In this document: positions 37,593-48,500 of the stretch, in pieces | Layout of the letters: every line of letters starts with the position of its first letter | Position numbering within the stretch: position 1 is the first letter of the stretch | Assembly (NCBI GenBank): GCA_029564595.1 | Contig: JAKQPS010000160.1 | Coordinates: 70,080-134,079, forward strand | DNA: 64,000 nt | Source: a bacterium | GTDB taxonomy: Bacteria > UBP15 > UBA6099 | Direction of reading: 5' to 3' | The notes under the pieces: model-generated | Database searches by the model: none | Told to the model about the DNA's origin: nothing | The model's input: the letters and a program-made list of their open reading frames with translations, nothing else | Translations under genes and position numbers: made by a program

Positions 37593-38852
37593 ATGTCAAG
37601 TTTTAAAGATTTAGGTTTGAATCAGGAGATGCTCAAAGCCGTTAAAGCGGAAGGGTACTCGGAGCCGACGCCGATACAGGCGCAGGCGATCCCCTTGGTT
37701 CTAGAGGGAAGAGATGTTCTCGGTTGCGCGCAGACGGGAACGGGAAAGACGGCCGCGTTCGCGTTGCCTATAATCCAGAAACTAAGCAAGGCGCAGGCGC
37801 GCAAGGGCAGGCGTCCGATACGGGCGCTGATTCTCACGCCCACGCGGGAACTGGCCGCTCAGATAGACGATTGCTTCGCCGCGTTCGGAAGAACGGCGGG
37901 CGTTTATAGAACAGCTGTGTTCGGAGGCGTAAGCCAAGGCCGGCAAGTGGACGCGCTCAGGCGCGGCGTGGACGTCCTTGTCGCCACCCCCGGAAGACTG
38001 CTCGACCTCATCAGTCAGGGCTTCATCGATCTCGGCTCGCTTGAGATTTTCGTTCTCGACGAAGCCGACCGCATGCTTGACATGGGGTTCATTCACGACG
38101 TGCGCAGAGTCGCGAAACTGCTTCCCGACCGCAGGCAGACTCTTCTGTTCTCGGCCACCATGCCCGGAGATATCCGGAGTTTGGCGGACAACCTGCTGGA
38201 CAATCCGGCGAGCGTATCCGTCTCGCCGCCGTGCTCGACGGTAGACCTCATACAGCAGTCGGTGTACTACGTGGAGAAAGCCGACAAGGGCGCGTTGCTT
38301 TCGAGCCTTATGAGCAAGCCGGAATTCGGGCGCGCGCTGATCTTCACTCGCACGAAGCACGGCGCGGACAAAGTCGCGAAGATGCTTTCGCGAGGCAACG
38401 TGAAAGCCGAGGCGATTCACGGAAACAAAACGCAGAACGCGCGGCAGAACGCGCTGGACTCATTCAAGCGCGGACGCTCGCAGGCCCTTGTGGCAACAGA
38501 CATCGCCTCGCGCGGCATCGACATCGACAGCGTCACTCATGTTATAAATTTCGACCTGCCCAACGAGCCGGAAAGCTACATCCACCGCATTGGCAGAACA
38601 GGCCGGGCGGGAGCTTCGGGCGTGGCGATTTCTTTCTGCGCTGCGGACGAGCGCCCCTACCTGAAGGACATCGAGCGTCTTATAAAGAAGAGCATCAGGC
38701 GCGAGGACGACAACCCGTTCGCGTCCACTGTCGCCGAGGCTCCGGCAGCCGTCGCAACGCCCTCGCGGGCGCGCTACGGCGGCGGAACGCGCGGCGGCGT
38801 AAGATACGCTTCGGCCTCTTCAAACCGCAGGGGCCGCTCGGGCGTTCGCTGA
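37593..38852 (+). CDS. rhlE: DEAD-box ATP-dependent RNA helicase, RhlE-like
   Basis: All helicase motifs are present in 419 residues: Q motif '[24 protein letters not shown]', motif [23 protein letters not shown] ([13 protein letters not shown]), SAT (FSATMPG), '[12 protein letters not shown]', ARGID-type SRGIDID and [10 protein letters not shown]. The short C-terminal tail is rich in Gly and Arg ([22 protein letters not shown]), as in RhlE-type enzymes that act in ribosome assembly or mRNA turnover. The subfamily assignment is by length and tail; RhlE rather than CsdA or DbpA is likely but not certain. Confidence 0.88.
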   Translation: MSSFKDLGLNQEMLKAVKAEGYSEPTPIQAQAIPLVLEGRDVLGCAQTGTGKTAAFALPIIQKLSKAQARKGRRPIRALILTPTRELAAQIDDCFAAFGRTAGVYRTAVFGGVSQGRQVDALRRGVDVLVATPGRLLDLISQGFIDLGSLEIFVLDEADRMLDMGFIHDVRRVAKLLPDRRQTLLFSATMPGDIRSLADNLLDNPASVSVSPPCSTVDLIQQSVYYVEKADKGALLSSLMSKPEFGRALIFTRTKHGADKVAKMLSRGNVKAEAIHGNKTQNARQNALDSFKRGRSQALVATDIASRGIDIDSVTHVINFDLPNEPESYIHRIGRTGRAGASGVAISFCAADERPYLKDIERLIKKSIRREDDNPFASTVAEAPAAVATPSRARYGGGTRGGVRYASASSNRRGRSGVR

Positions 38853-38890
38853 GCGGGGAATGTTTCGCAACGCTTAAATGAGATTGTTCG

Positions 38891-39003
38891 AAAGTTTGCG
38901 GGGCAACCGTTTTTTGCAAAAACCGGTTTCCCCGCGCCCCTTCCGAAAAAACTCTTAATAAGCCGATTTTGTTGAACTTCGTTCTAAATAAAATCGGTTT
39001 TTT
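38891..39003. repeat. Two-hairpin intergenic repeat, full copy, between convergent genes (terminator)
   Basis: Hairpin 1 pairs GGGG-AACC with GGTT-CCCC (38900-38935 region). Hairpin 2 pairs CCGATTTT (38963-38970) with AAAATCGG (38990-38997) and ends in six Ts, forming a terminator for the helicase gene. The whole ~113 bp recurs inverted at 56313-56425 and partly at 7933-7995. Confidence 0.8.
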
Positions 39004-39036
39004 ATTTCATGCCTAATCCGTCATTATGATTAGAAT

Positions 39037-39957
39037 TCATTGACGCAAGAGGCGCATAGCGGCGTTCAGAGTGGGGATGCCGTCGCGCGCGCCTACCGCG
39101 CCGCATGTGAGAAACGCGGCGGCGTTGGCGAATTCGCAACAGCGTTTGACGTCCCATCCGTTGAGAAGGCCATGAATGTACCCTCCGTGAAAGACATCGC
39201 CAGCGCCCGTGGTATCCACTACGAATCCGGGTTTGGAGTAAGCTTGAATTCTGAAAGAGCCGTCGCGGGTGGCGCCGGCGCAGCCTTTTTCTCCAAGGGT
39301 GACAACCGCCGCGCGGGGGCCTGCGGCGAGGATTTTTTCACACGCCGACGCGGGACTGATTCTCGCTCCGTAGTATCTTCGGACAAACTCGTGAGAAGCT
39401 ACAAAGTGGTCTACCGACGCGAAAATCTCGTCCATGCGCTCGCGGGGGCTTCCGGCGTCGATGACTGACGGGACGCCTCTGCGGCGGGCTGTTTTCAGCG
39501 CGAGTATAGCCGCGCGCGCGTCGCGCCCGTCCACATGCATGACGCGGCACTGCGGAAGAGCGGACCCGGAAACGGCGCGGGGCGGCAGAGGCAACGCTCC
39601 CGTCTGGTCCAGCGCGCACGCCCTGCTTCCCGTCGATTCGTCTATCCATACGAACGCCTTGCACGTCCGCGCTTTCTGATGCAGAACCATTCCGTCCGCG
39701 CGCACGCCGTATCTCTCAAGCTCCCGCTGGATGAAAAGCCCCTCGTGGTCGTTCCCCGCCGAGCCGATGAAGGAGCAGTTCCTTTTCCATTTAGCAAGAG
39801 CCACGAGCGCTGTGGGAACGGGCGCGCCTCCCTGCATCGTAAATTCTTTCACTGTTGTTTTTTCGTCAGGCTCTGGATACTTGCCCAGCACGCACTGATA
39901 GTCCAGCGCGCACAAACCTATTCCCAAGCAATCAAAAACGGCTTCGTTGTTTTTCAT
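39037..39957 (-). CDS. PfkB-family carbohydrate kinase
   Basis: Ribokinase-like sugar kinase of 306 residues. Substrate-binding N-terminal motif 'GGAPVPTALVALAKW' and the C-terminal ATP/active-site signature DTTGAGDVFHGGYIHGL (catalytic Asp in GAGD) are intact. The substrate is not determined by the sequence. GGAG precedes the start. It follows the DUF362 gene by 39 nt on the same strand, so they are probably co-transcribed. Confidence 0.88.
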   Translation of the reverse strand: MKNNEAVFDCLGIGLCALDYQCVLGKYPEPDEKTTVKEFTMQGGAPVPTALVALAKWKRNCSFIGSAGNDHEGLFIQRELERYGVRADGMVLHQKARTCKAFVWIDESTGSRACALDQTGALPLPPRAVSGSALPQCRVMHVDGRDARAAILALKTARRRGVPSVIDAGSPRERMDEIFASVDHFVASHEFVRRYYGARISPASACEKILAAGPRAAVVTLGEKGCAGATRDGSFRIQAYSKPGFVVDTTGAGDVFHGGYIHGLLNGWDVKRCCEFANAAAFLTCGAVGARDGIPTLNAAMRLLRQ

Positions 39958-39996
39958 TTAATCGCTCCGGAGAAAACCGCCAGAGGCGGGCTTCTT

Positions 39997-41139
39997 TTAC
40001 TTTCTCACCATCTCGATAAGTTTGACCAGCGGCGGTTTGTTGAGCGCGACCGCGCTGTAAATGCAGAGTTCGTGGCAACAGAAACAGAGGATGCATTTAT
40101 CGTTGTTGATTTTTCCGGCTTTTTCGTCGAAAGAAATGGCTCCGGCGGGGCAGACTTCGGCGCATTTGCGGCATTTGACGCACTTTTCCGGCTCGATGCG
40201 AGGGCGCACTTTCGTTAACTCGGTGAAAGGGGAGGCGAGAACGGGCATGAGCAGGAACGCGGCGGATGACGGCCTGCGGACGCGGCGGCGCACGTTCTCC
40301 AGCCGCTCGCCGAGGATATCGATATCTTTAAGTTTGTAGGCTCCCATTCCGCGACGCCCCGCGCATTCGGTGACGGCTATCTCGCCGGGGGAGAACCCCA
40401 ATGCGGCGGCGGCAAACGCGTCCAGCGCCACCGCGTCTGCCGCGCCCGCGATAAATTTCAGAGCTATCGGCTTGCCCTGACTCGGTCCAGTGCCTTCCAT
40501 CCCGACTACCGCGTCCATTATCGAAAGCGCGGGAGGCATGGCCGAATAGATGTCTGCCACAGCTTCCGCAAAATCCCTGTAGCGGGCGAACCTGTGCGCC
40601 GCCACCCTGTCCGTTGTGGCAGTCAGGCCGAACATGTTTTTCACCGCGCCCGTCATCAGCGTCTGCATGTGAGTCTTCAACTTGCAGACGTTCACAATGA
40701 CGTCCACCTCGTCCAGATGCTTGGGAATATGGATGTGAGTCAGTTTTTTCGCGCCGGGGATTTCCAATTTTCTGAAGCTGTGCTTCTCGAGCGAGACCAG
40801 TTCCGCGCCAGTCTCCCGCGCCACTCTGGGCATATCGGTGGCTGTGTGCACTTTGCGGGTTCCGCCTGCGTGGAATCCGCCGGGCAGGTCGCCGAAAGAG
40901 ACTGTCGCGCCGAGGTCTTGCAGCCTTCGTATGACTGCAATAAGGATCGCCGGGTGGGTTGTTACGGCTTCTTCAGGTTTTGCCGCCAGAAGCAGGTTCG
41001 GTTTGACGAACACCTTTTTGCCTCTGCCGACGAACTTCTCAAGGCCGCCGAGCAATTCCAGCGTGCCGTCGAGCGCCTTGCCGACCCGTTCGGGGGAGTA
41101 ATCCTCGCACTTTGCGACAGCCACAATAGACTTTTCCAT
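39997..41139 (-). CDS. DUF362 protein with C-terminal 2[4Fe-4S] ferredoxin domain
   Basis: The first ~300 residues match DUF362 ('VFVKPNLLLAAKPEEAVTTHPAILIAVIRRLQDLGA', 'VIVNVCKLKTHMQTLMTGAVKNMFGL', 'LSIMDAVVGMEGTGP'). The end carries two 4Fe-4S clusters, CVKCRKCAEVCP and CILCFCCHELC. Role unknown; such proteins are widespread in anaerobes and suggest electron transfer. ATG 41139 is chosen as the start of the conserved sequence (MEKSIVAVAKC); the open frame continues to 41202 without support. Confidence 0.85.
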   Translation of the reverse strand: MEKSIVAVAKCEDYSPERVGKALDGTLELLGGLEKFVGRGKKVFVKPNLLLAAKPEEAVTTHPAILIAVIRRLQDLGATVSFGDLPGGFHAGGTRKVHTATDMPRVARETGAELVSLEKHSFRKLEIPGAKKLTHIHIPKHLDEVDVIVNVCKLKTHMQTLMTGAVKNMFGLTATTDRVAAHRFARYRDFAEAVADIYSAMPPALSIMDAVVGMEGTGPSQGKPIALKFIAGAADAVALDAFAAAALGFSPGEIAVTECAGRRGMGAYKLKDIDILGERLENVRRRVRRPSSAAFLLMPVLASPFTELTKVRPRIEPEKCVKCRKCAEVCPAGAISFDEKAGKINNDKCILCFCCHELCIYSAVALNKPPLVKLIEMVRK

Positions 41140-41304
41140 GCCGTAAATTCTAACAGAGCGGAAGCGCGGATGAAACATTTGAAAAAAAAGGGTTGGACGC
41201 AAGGCGGGCGCTTTGACTTTTGACCTTGCCCGGCGCTAGAATCGAGACGTTTCGCAGCCTGAAAAAGGCGGACCAAACAAATAACCGGAAGGAGAAAAAT
41301 ACTA

Positions 41305-42075
41305 ATGGAATACAAGAATCTGATTGCTGAAAAGAAAAGCGGATACGGGCAGATCACGTTGAACAGGCCGCCGGTGAACGCGCTGAGCGGGGATTTGGTG
41401 GTCGAGATAGGCGCGGCGATAGACGAGTTTGCGGCCGACGCCGAAATCCGTTCGATAGTCATCACCGGGGCCGGGGAGAAGGCGTTCTGCGCCGGGGCGG
41501 ACCTCAAGGCCGGGTTCGGAGACAATCCGGACACGTTCGTGAAGCGCGGGCAGGACACGTTTCTGAAGGTGGAAACGTGCGGCAAGCCTGTCATCGCGGC
41601 GATAAACGGCATCACTCTCGGAGGCGGTTGCGAATTGGCTCTCTCCTGCACCTTCAGGGTCATCGCTGAAAACGCCATCATCGGGCTTCCCGAATCCAAT
41701 CTCGGAATAATTCCCGGCTACGGCGGCACGCAAAGGCTTTCCCGCCTCGTCGGCAAATCCAAGTCGCTCCACATGATGATTTTCGGCCAACACATTAAGG
41801 CTGAAGAAGCGGTGGCGATAGGTCTGTGCGACAAGCTTTGCGCGCCCGGCAAGGCGCTTGAGGAAGCGGTCGCGCTGGCCGAACTGGCCGCTACTCGCTC
41901 TCCCATTGCGACTCGCTCCATTCTCGATTCCGTCAACAGGGGCGTCGAGACGGACATCCAGTCCGGACTCGACATAGAGCGCGCGAATTTCCTCGTGGCG
42001 CTTGCTTCCGGCGACGCCCGCGAGGGCATTTCAGCCTTCTTGGAAAAGCGCAAGGCCGAATTCAAGGGCGTCTGA
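41305..42075 (+). CDS. Enoyl-CoA hydratase/isomerase (crotonase) family protein
   Basis: A 256-residue crotonase. The oxyanion hole is formed by CAGADLKAG (62-70) and GGGCELALSC (106-115), and the two catalytic glutamates of hydratases are in place (E110 and E130 in LPESNLGIIPGYGGTQRL). A hydratase activity on short acyl-CoAs is therefore likely. GGAAGGAG lies upstream. It stands alone, divergent from the DUF362 gene, with no other beta-oxidation gene in view. Confidence 0.88.
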   Translation: MEYKNLIAEKKSGYGQITLNRPPVNALSGDLVVEIGAAIDEFAADAEIRSIVITGAGEKAFCAGADLKAGFGDNPDTFVKRGQDTFLKVETCGKPVIAAINGITLGGGCELALSCTFRVIAENAIIGLPESNLGIIPGYGGTQRLSRLVGKSKSLHMMIFGQHIKAEEAVAIGLCDKLCAPGKALEEAVALAELAATRSPIATRSILDSVNRGVETDIQSGLDIERANFLVALASGDAREGISAFLEKRKAEFKGV

Positions 42076-42533
42076 GGCGGGACGACTTAAAAATCAATCA
42101 AAACAAGCCAAAGTGTGGCATTTAGGTCACATGCGATGTGGCATTTTTGTCAATTAGTTGTCTCAAAATAGCTGTTTTAAATCGATACTGATTTAAAAAG
42201 GCGAGAAAACAGCGCGTTTTTTATTTTTGTATTTTTATGGCAAGTGGCATAAATATTGCATGATACTTATTTTGCGTGGGGTTTTCTGTCAACCGACTTG
42301 CTGTGAAATTGATTATCGCATAGTTGAATATGTTGTAAAGACGGTAACGCGGGATGAAAAGGCGCATATTTAGGATTAGTAAAATATATGAATAGAATAA
42401 ATATCACATTGCAATGATGGAGGAACTATGGTAAAATTTTCAAACCGATTGAGACTTTTTTATTAACAATTATGGGATTTTCGGCTAAGAGAACAGCATT
42501 GAAACAAATCCATTTGAAAAGGGCGATTTTGAT
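42076..42533. promoter_or_regulatory. AT-rich leader of the giant gene with a sigma-54 promoter match
   Basis: TGGCATAAATATTGCA at 42245-42260 has GG and GC exactly 10 nt apart and matches the TGGCA-N6-TTGCA consensus. A perfect 9-bp inverted repeat, TTTTAAATC (42175-42183) and GATTTAAAA (42190-42198), lies about 50 nt upstream and could bind an activator. This predicts a leader of about 260 nt. A 12-codon ORF (42428-42466) with GGAGG is noted but unsupported. Confidence 0.5.
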
Positions 42534-45500
42534 ATGAGAAGACATTTTATTGTCTTGTTGTTAATGTTGGGAGCTTTGACAATATGCTGCGGAGGGGCGT
42601 TTGCGGCTGATTGCACGAGCGTCGGGGCCGGGCCGGGGGATATCTGCATAGTATTGCAGGACGAGCTTGGCAACCCCATCGCCGGGGATGTCGATACGGT
42701 AGTGGAATTTTTAACCGAGGGCAGCGACGGCTCGCTGTCTAATCCCAATGTGCAATTTGATTTGTATGACGGACATGCGAACGATTCGAGCGGAAGCCCG
42801 GCTGACGGAGTGATACTTGTCACCGCAGCGCAGCTTGCATCGTGGAACGCGTTCAATTTTGGGAATCCCGCGCCTTATGACTGGCGGATTTCGGTGACCT
42901 CAGCGTCTGGTTTCGTAAAGTATCCGGCGGAAGATTTATTCTACAGTCAGGCGGCAGTGAACACGGCGAGCTCCGACCCGATTCAGCTTGAATACTCGTT
43001 GCATGTGTCGTTGGTGGACGAGCTTGGAGCGCCGATAGATTCCGGAGGCGGGCAGATAGAGATTACGGGGTTCGCGGCTTGCAACGGGACATATCGAGAT
43101 GGCGTTCCGGGGGAAGACAACGACGGGGTGGAGGACGGCGAGATATACGTTCTGTGTCCGGTTGTGAATCCCACCGCGATAGGGGTGGAAGTTACGGCGG
43201 ACGGTTTCACTGATTTTGACATCCCGGCGGTTGTGATAAGCAGGGACTCGCAGGCTCTGGAAACGACCTCGCAACAATACACTCTAAAAATCAATTCTGG
43301 AGATATCGAAGATTTTCTGGCTAACACGATAACGCCTGCCGATGCCGCCGATGTGAGCGGCTGGTTCACGGAATCAACGACGGCAGTGGCAAAGGCGCTT
43401 GTGGACGGCGGAGACGTGTATATAGCGGCGGACGGCGCGGGCGATCTGACGATCAGGTATCCGGGCTATCTGGAAAAGACGATAGCTGTGACTCCGGTGA
43501 CGACGGCGCAGACGACTGTGGCGTACACCGGGGCGGACGGGCTGGATTATCAGATAGTGGTGAATTACGGCGGCGGCAACGTGGAGGACGAGCTTGGCGG
43601 CGCGCTAGGGTTCGACGCGGCGGACGCGTTTGTGGTGTCGGCGACATGCGGCGGGGCGGTTATCCCGCACACGGCGGCTGATGACGGGGCGGCGTGGTAT
43701 ATAGCGCCTGAGACGGCTCCGGGCGCGTTGTATGTGACGATATCGAGAGCGGGGTATGTTGACACCTGCGACAATTCGACCGTGACGACTACGTGGACGG
43801 CGGCGGATTCTCCCGCGTTTGAACCGGGAGACAGCGACGGACTGCCGTTTACTGTGAAAGTTGTCGTGGAAGACGAGCTTGGAAATGCGATAACGGGCGC
43901 GACGGCTGTGATAACCGGAGGGGAAACGGCGATAGACGGCGGGCTGGGCGACGGCGACGGGATGGCGGACGGAGTCATATATATCGCACAGGATCCAGCC
44001 GCGCTCGGCGCGGGTCCGCATGAGATAACTGTGTCAAAAGCCGCATCGGGATTCATCGAATGGGCAGACGCGACTAAGACGATTAGCGCGACCGCGCAAA
44101 CAGAATATACGACGGCAAACGAATATACGGTGAAAGTATCGGCTCTGGAAGACGAGTTAGGTAACACGCTGACGGGAGCGACGGTGACGTCGGGCGCGGG
44201 CGGCGCGGTGGCCTGCGTGGAGCCAGCGGCGCCGGACGGCAGTTACTATTGCGCTGTGCCGGATGGCGAAACATCTGAAGTTACGGCGGCGATGCCGGGA
44301 TATATCGAAAACACGGCTGCCACGCTGGGCGGAGCGGACGAAGACGGAGCGCAGATTGTTCAGGACATGAGCGACGGAACGGGAAGCGAGTTGCTCTTCA
44401 CAGTAATGGTATCGGCTCTGGAAGACGAACTTGGGAACACGCTGACGGGCGCGACGGTGACGTCGGGCGCGGGCGGGGGGGTGGCTTGCGTCGAACCTGC
44501 GGTCGCGGACGGCAGTTATTATTGCGCGGTTCCGGACGGAGAGACATCAGCAGTCACAGCGGCAAAAACAGGCTACATAACGAACACTGCGGCGACGCTC
44601 GGAGGAGCCGCCGAGGCAGGCCCGCAGTTGACGCAGGACATGAGCGACGGCAGCGGAGACGAACTCTTATTCACAGTTAAGGTTGACCCGGTTGAAGACG
44701 AACTAGGGAACACGCTGACGGGCGCGACGGTGACGTCGGGCGCGGGCGGGGCGGTGGCCTGCGTCGAACCGACTATAGCGGACGGTTCGTACTATTGCGC
44801 GGTTCCCGATGGAGAGACATCGGCTATTGTCGCCTCAATTTCAGGTTATATCGCTGGCGGCGCGGCGGACAACGGATCGGCGGACGAAGACGGCGCTCAG
44901 GTTGTTCAGGACATGAGCGACGGCAGCGGAGACGAACTTCTATACACTTTAAAAATACCTGATTTGCAGAACGAAATCGGCGACACTCTGCTCGGGGCGA
45001 CAGTGACTTCGGGCACGGGCGGAGCTGTGGCCTGCGACGAACCTGCCGCGCCGGACGGCAGTTACTATTGCGCTGTTCCGAACGGGCAGACGACGGCAGT
45101 GACAGCCGCGCTCGATGGATACATCACGCGCGCCGCGACGACGGTCGGCAACGCGGACGAGGGCGGCGCGCAACTTGAACAGATTATGACGGACGGCAGC
45201 GGCAAGGAACTGCTGTTCACGGTCAAGGCGACTATTGAGAACGAAGTGGGCGACACGATAACGGGGGCGACAGTGAATTCCGGCGCGGGCGCGGCGGTGG
45301 CGTGCCTCGAAGAAGCCGCGCCGGACGGCAACTATTACTGCGCGGTTCCAAACGGCGAGACATCCGAGGTCATCGCGTCGTTCGGCGGATATGTGACGAG
45401 GACGGCGGCCACAGTGGGGAACGCGAATGTGGGCGGCTCTCAACATGTTCAGAATATGACGGACGGCAGCGGCAAAGAATTGCTTTTCACAGTAAAAATT

Positions 45501-48500
45501 TCTCCGCTGCAAAATGAGATAGGCGGAACCCTGACGGGGGCGACGGTGACGTCGGGCGCTGGCGGAGCGATCCCCTGCGTGGAGGAATCGGTTCCTGACG
45601 GCAACTATTTTTGTCCCGTCCCCAATGGCCAGACATCGAATGTCACGGCTGTAAAGTCGGGTTACATAACAGGAACTTCGCTCGGATTGGGCAATGCCGC
45701 AGAGGCCGGCCCGCAACTTATGCACGACATGTCGATGGGTTCGGGCAACGAACTGTTGTTCACTGTCGTGGTGACAACGCTGGAAAACGAAGTAGGAGCC
45801 ACTGTCAACGCGGCGACGGTGGCGTCGGGCGCGGGCGCGGCGGTGACATGTTCACAGAAGGCTGTCCCGGACGGGAACTACTATTGCGCGGTTCCGAGCG
45901 GAGAAACTTCCGAGGTTGTCGCCGGCAAATCGGGATATGTGAATAGAACAAAGGTCTCGATTGGCAACGCGGCGGCGGGTGGGCCGCAGCGCATTCATGA
46001 TATGACGGACGGGTCAGGCAGCGAACTGCTCTTTACGGTTAAGGTTTCGACGCTTGAAGACGAGATAGGAAACACTCTGACGGGCGCGACTATAAGGTCG
46101 GGAGATTTGGCGGACATAGTGTGCGTTGAGGAAACCGCGCCGGACGGGAACTATTTCTGCGCGGTTCCGGACGGTCAGTCCTCGGCGGTGGTCGCCGCTA
46201 AATCGGGATATGTGACGGAGAACGCGGCGACGCTGGGCGCGGCTGCGGCGGCGGGGCCGCAGCGCATTCATGACATGACGGACGGCAGTGGCGGCGAGTT
46301 GCTATTTACCGTCAAAGTGACATTGCTCGAAGACGAGCTTGGAAACTTGCAGACTGGCGCGGCGGTGACGTCCGGGACGGGCGGCGCGGTCGTGTGCGTC
46401 GAGGATGGCGTCCCTGACGGCAGCTACTACTGCGCAGTTCCCAGCGGCCAGACTTCTGAAGTGGCAGCATTAGTGGACGGATACGCAAAGAGAACGGCTG
46501 CGACTCTGGGAAACGCCTCGGCGTCAGGCCCGCAGCGCGAACAGATAATGAGCGACGGGACGGGAAAGGAACTGCTGTTCACCGTCAAGGCGACGCTGGA
46601 GGATGAGCTTGGAAATGTGATAACCGGGGCGACGGTGACATCCGGCGCTGGCGGAGCGATTGCCTGCGCCGAGGACGCGGCTCCCGACGGCAACTACTAT
46701 TGCGCGGTTCCGTGGGGGCAGACTTCCGCGGTGTCGGCGGCAAGCGCCGGATATGTGACATCGACGGCTGTCTCCCTCGGCAACGCTTCGGACGCTTCGC
46801 AACTTCTTCAGAACATGACGGAGGGGACGGCGGGCGAACTGCTGTTCACCGTCAAAGTGTCCGCGCTTGAAAACGAGTTGGGCGACACGATAACAGGGGC
46901 AACGGTGACATCCGGCGCGGGCGGCGCGATTGCCTGCGACGAACCCGCAGTCGCAGATGGCAGCTATTATTGCGCGGTTCCCGACGGTGAGACGTCGGCA
47001 GTCACCGCAGTTTACGCCGGGTATATCACGGGCGCGGCGGGCACGCTTGGCGCGGCGGCTGAGGCGGGGCCTCAACTGATTCAGGATATGAGCGCGGGCA
47101 CGGCGGGCGAACTCCAGTTCACAGTGATAGTCTCCGCGCTGGAAGACGAGCTGGGCAACACGATAACGGGAGCTACGGTGACATCCGGAGCGGGCGGGGC
47201 AGTCGGCTGCGTCGAGCCTGCAGTCGCCGACGGCAGCTACTATTGCGCGGTTCCGAACGCCGAGACGTCCGCAACGACCGCGGCGAAAACAGGATATATC
47301 ACAGGAGTCGCGGTAGATATAGGCAACGCGTCGGCGGCGGGGCCGCAGCGCTCTCAGGACATGAGCGCGGGAATGGCGGGGGAACTCCAGTTCACAGTGA
47401 TGGTTTCCGCGTTGGAAGACGAACTGGGCAATCCTCTTACAGGCGCGACGGTGACGTCGGGCGCGGGCGGGGCGGTGGCATGCGTCGAGCCTGCCGCGCC
47501 GGACGGCAGTTACTATTGCGCGGTTCCCGACGGGGCGACATCGGACGTCACGGCGGCAAAGGCGGGATATGTGACGGGAACGTCCACCGGACTCGGCAAC
47601 GCCAACGAAAGCGGCGCGCAGCTTAGCCACGACATGAGCGACGGAACCGGCGGCGAGCTGCTTTTCACAGTCAAAGTGACCGCGCTTGAAAACGAGGTGG
47701 GCGACACGCTGACAGGCGCGACGGTGACATCTGGAGCTGGCGGCGCGGTCGCTTGCGTCGAGGACGCGGTTCCAGACGGCAGCTACTACTGCGCGGTTCC
47801 GAACGGCGGCACATCCGCCGTAACAGCGGCGATCACGGGGCATGTGACCGGAACAGTGGCGAGCGCGGGCGCTGCGGACGAGAGCGGAATACAGATTGAA
47901 CAAGACCTTAGCGACAGCAGCGGCGACGAGCTTCTGCTGACATTAAAAGTGACGCTGGAGGATGAACTCAGCAACCCGCTGACGGGCGCGGCTGTTACGT
48001 CCGGCGCGGGCGGCGCGGTCGCTTGCGTCGAGGACGCGGTTCCGGACGGCAGCTATTACTGCGCGGTTCCGGACGGAGAGACGACGGCGACCGAGGCTTC
48101 TCTGGGCGGATATGTGACGATGACAGCGCTGACGCTCGGCGGAGCCGCCGAGGCCGGCCCGCAACTTGTTCAGAACATGGTCGCCGGAACGGGCGAAGAG
48201 CTTCCGTATACAGTGAAAGTTTCCATGCTTGAAGACGAGCTTGGCAACCCGATAACGGGCGCGACGGTGACTTCCGGCGCGGGCGGCGCGATCGTCTGCG
48301 TTGAGCCTTCGGTTCCGGACGGCAGCTACTACTGCGCGGTTCCGGACGGAGAAACGTCGGCGGTGACCGCTTCGCTGGCGGGCTATGTCACGGCGACGGC
48401 GGGCACTCTTGGAAACGCGGACGAAAGCGGCGCGCCGCTCGTTCAGGATATGAGCGCGGGAACGGCGGGCGAACTGCTGTTCACCGTTAAGGTCTCCGCG

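Noticed and set aside
42428-42466. 12-codon leader ORF with GGAGG before the giant gene
   Set aside because: Spacing is short (4 nt), no terminator/antiterminator pair follows, and such a match is expected by chance in AT-rich DNA.
46524-47903. 459-codon minus-strand frame within the giant gene
   Set aside because: Arg/His/Ala-rich shadow of a GC-rich repeat; many similar shadows exist on the other strand of this gene.
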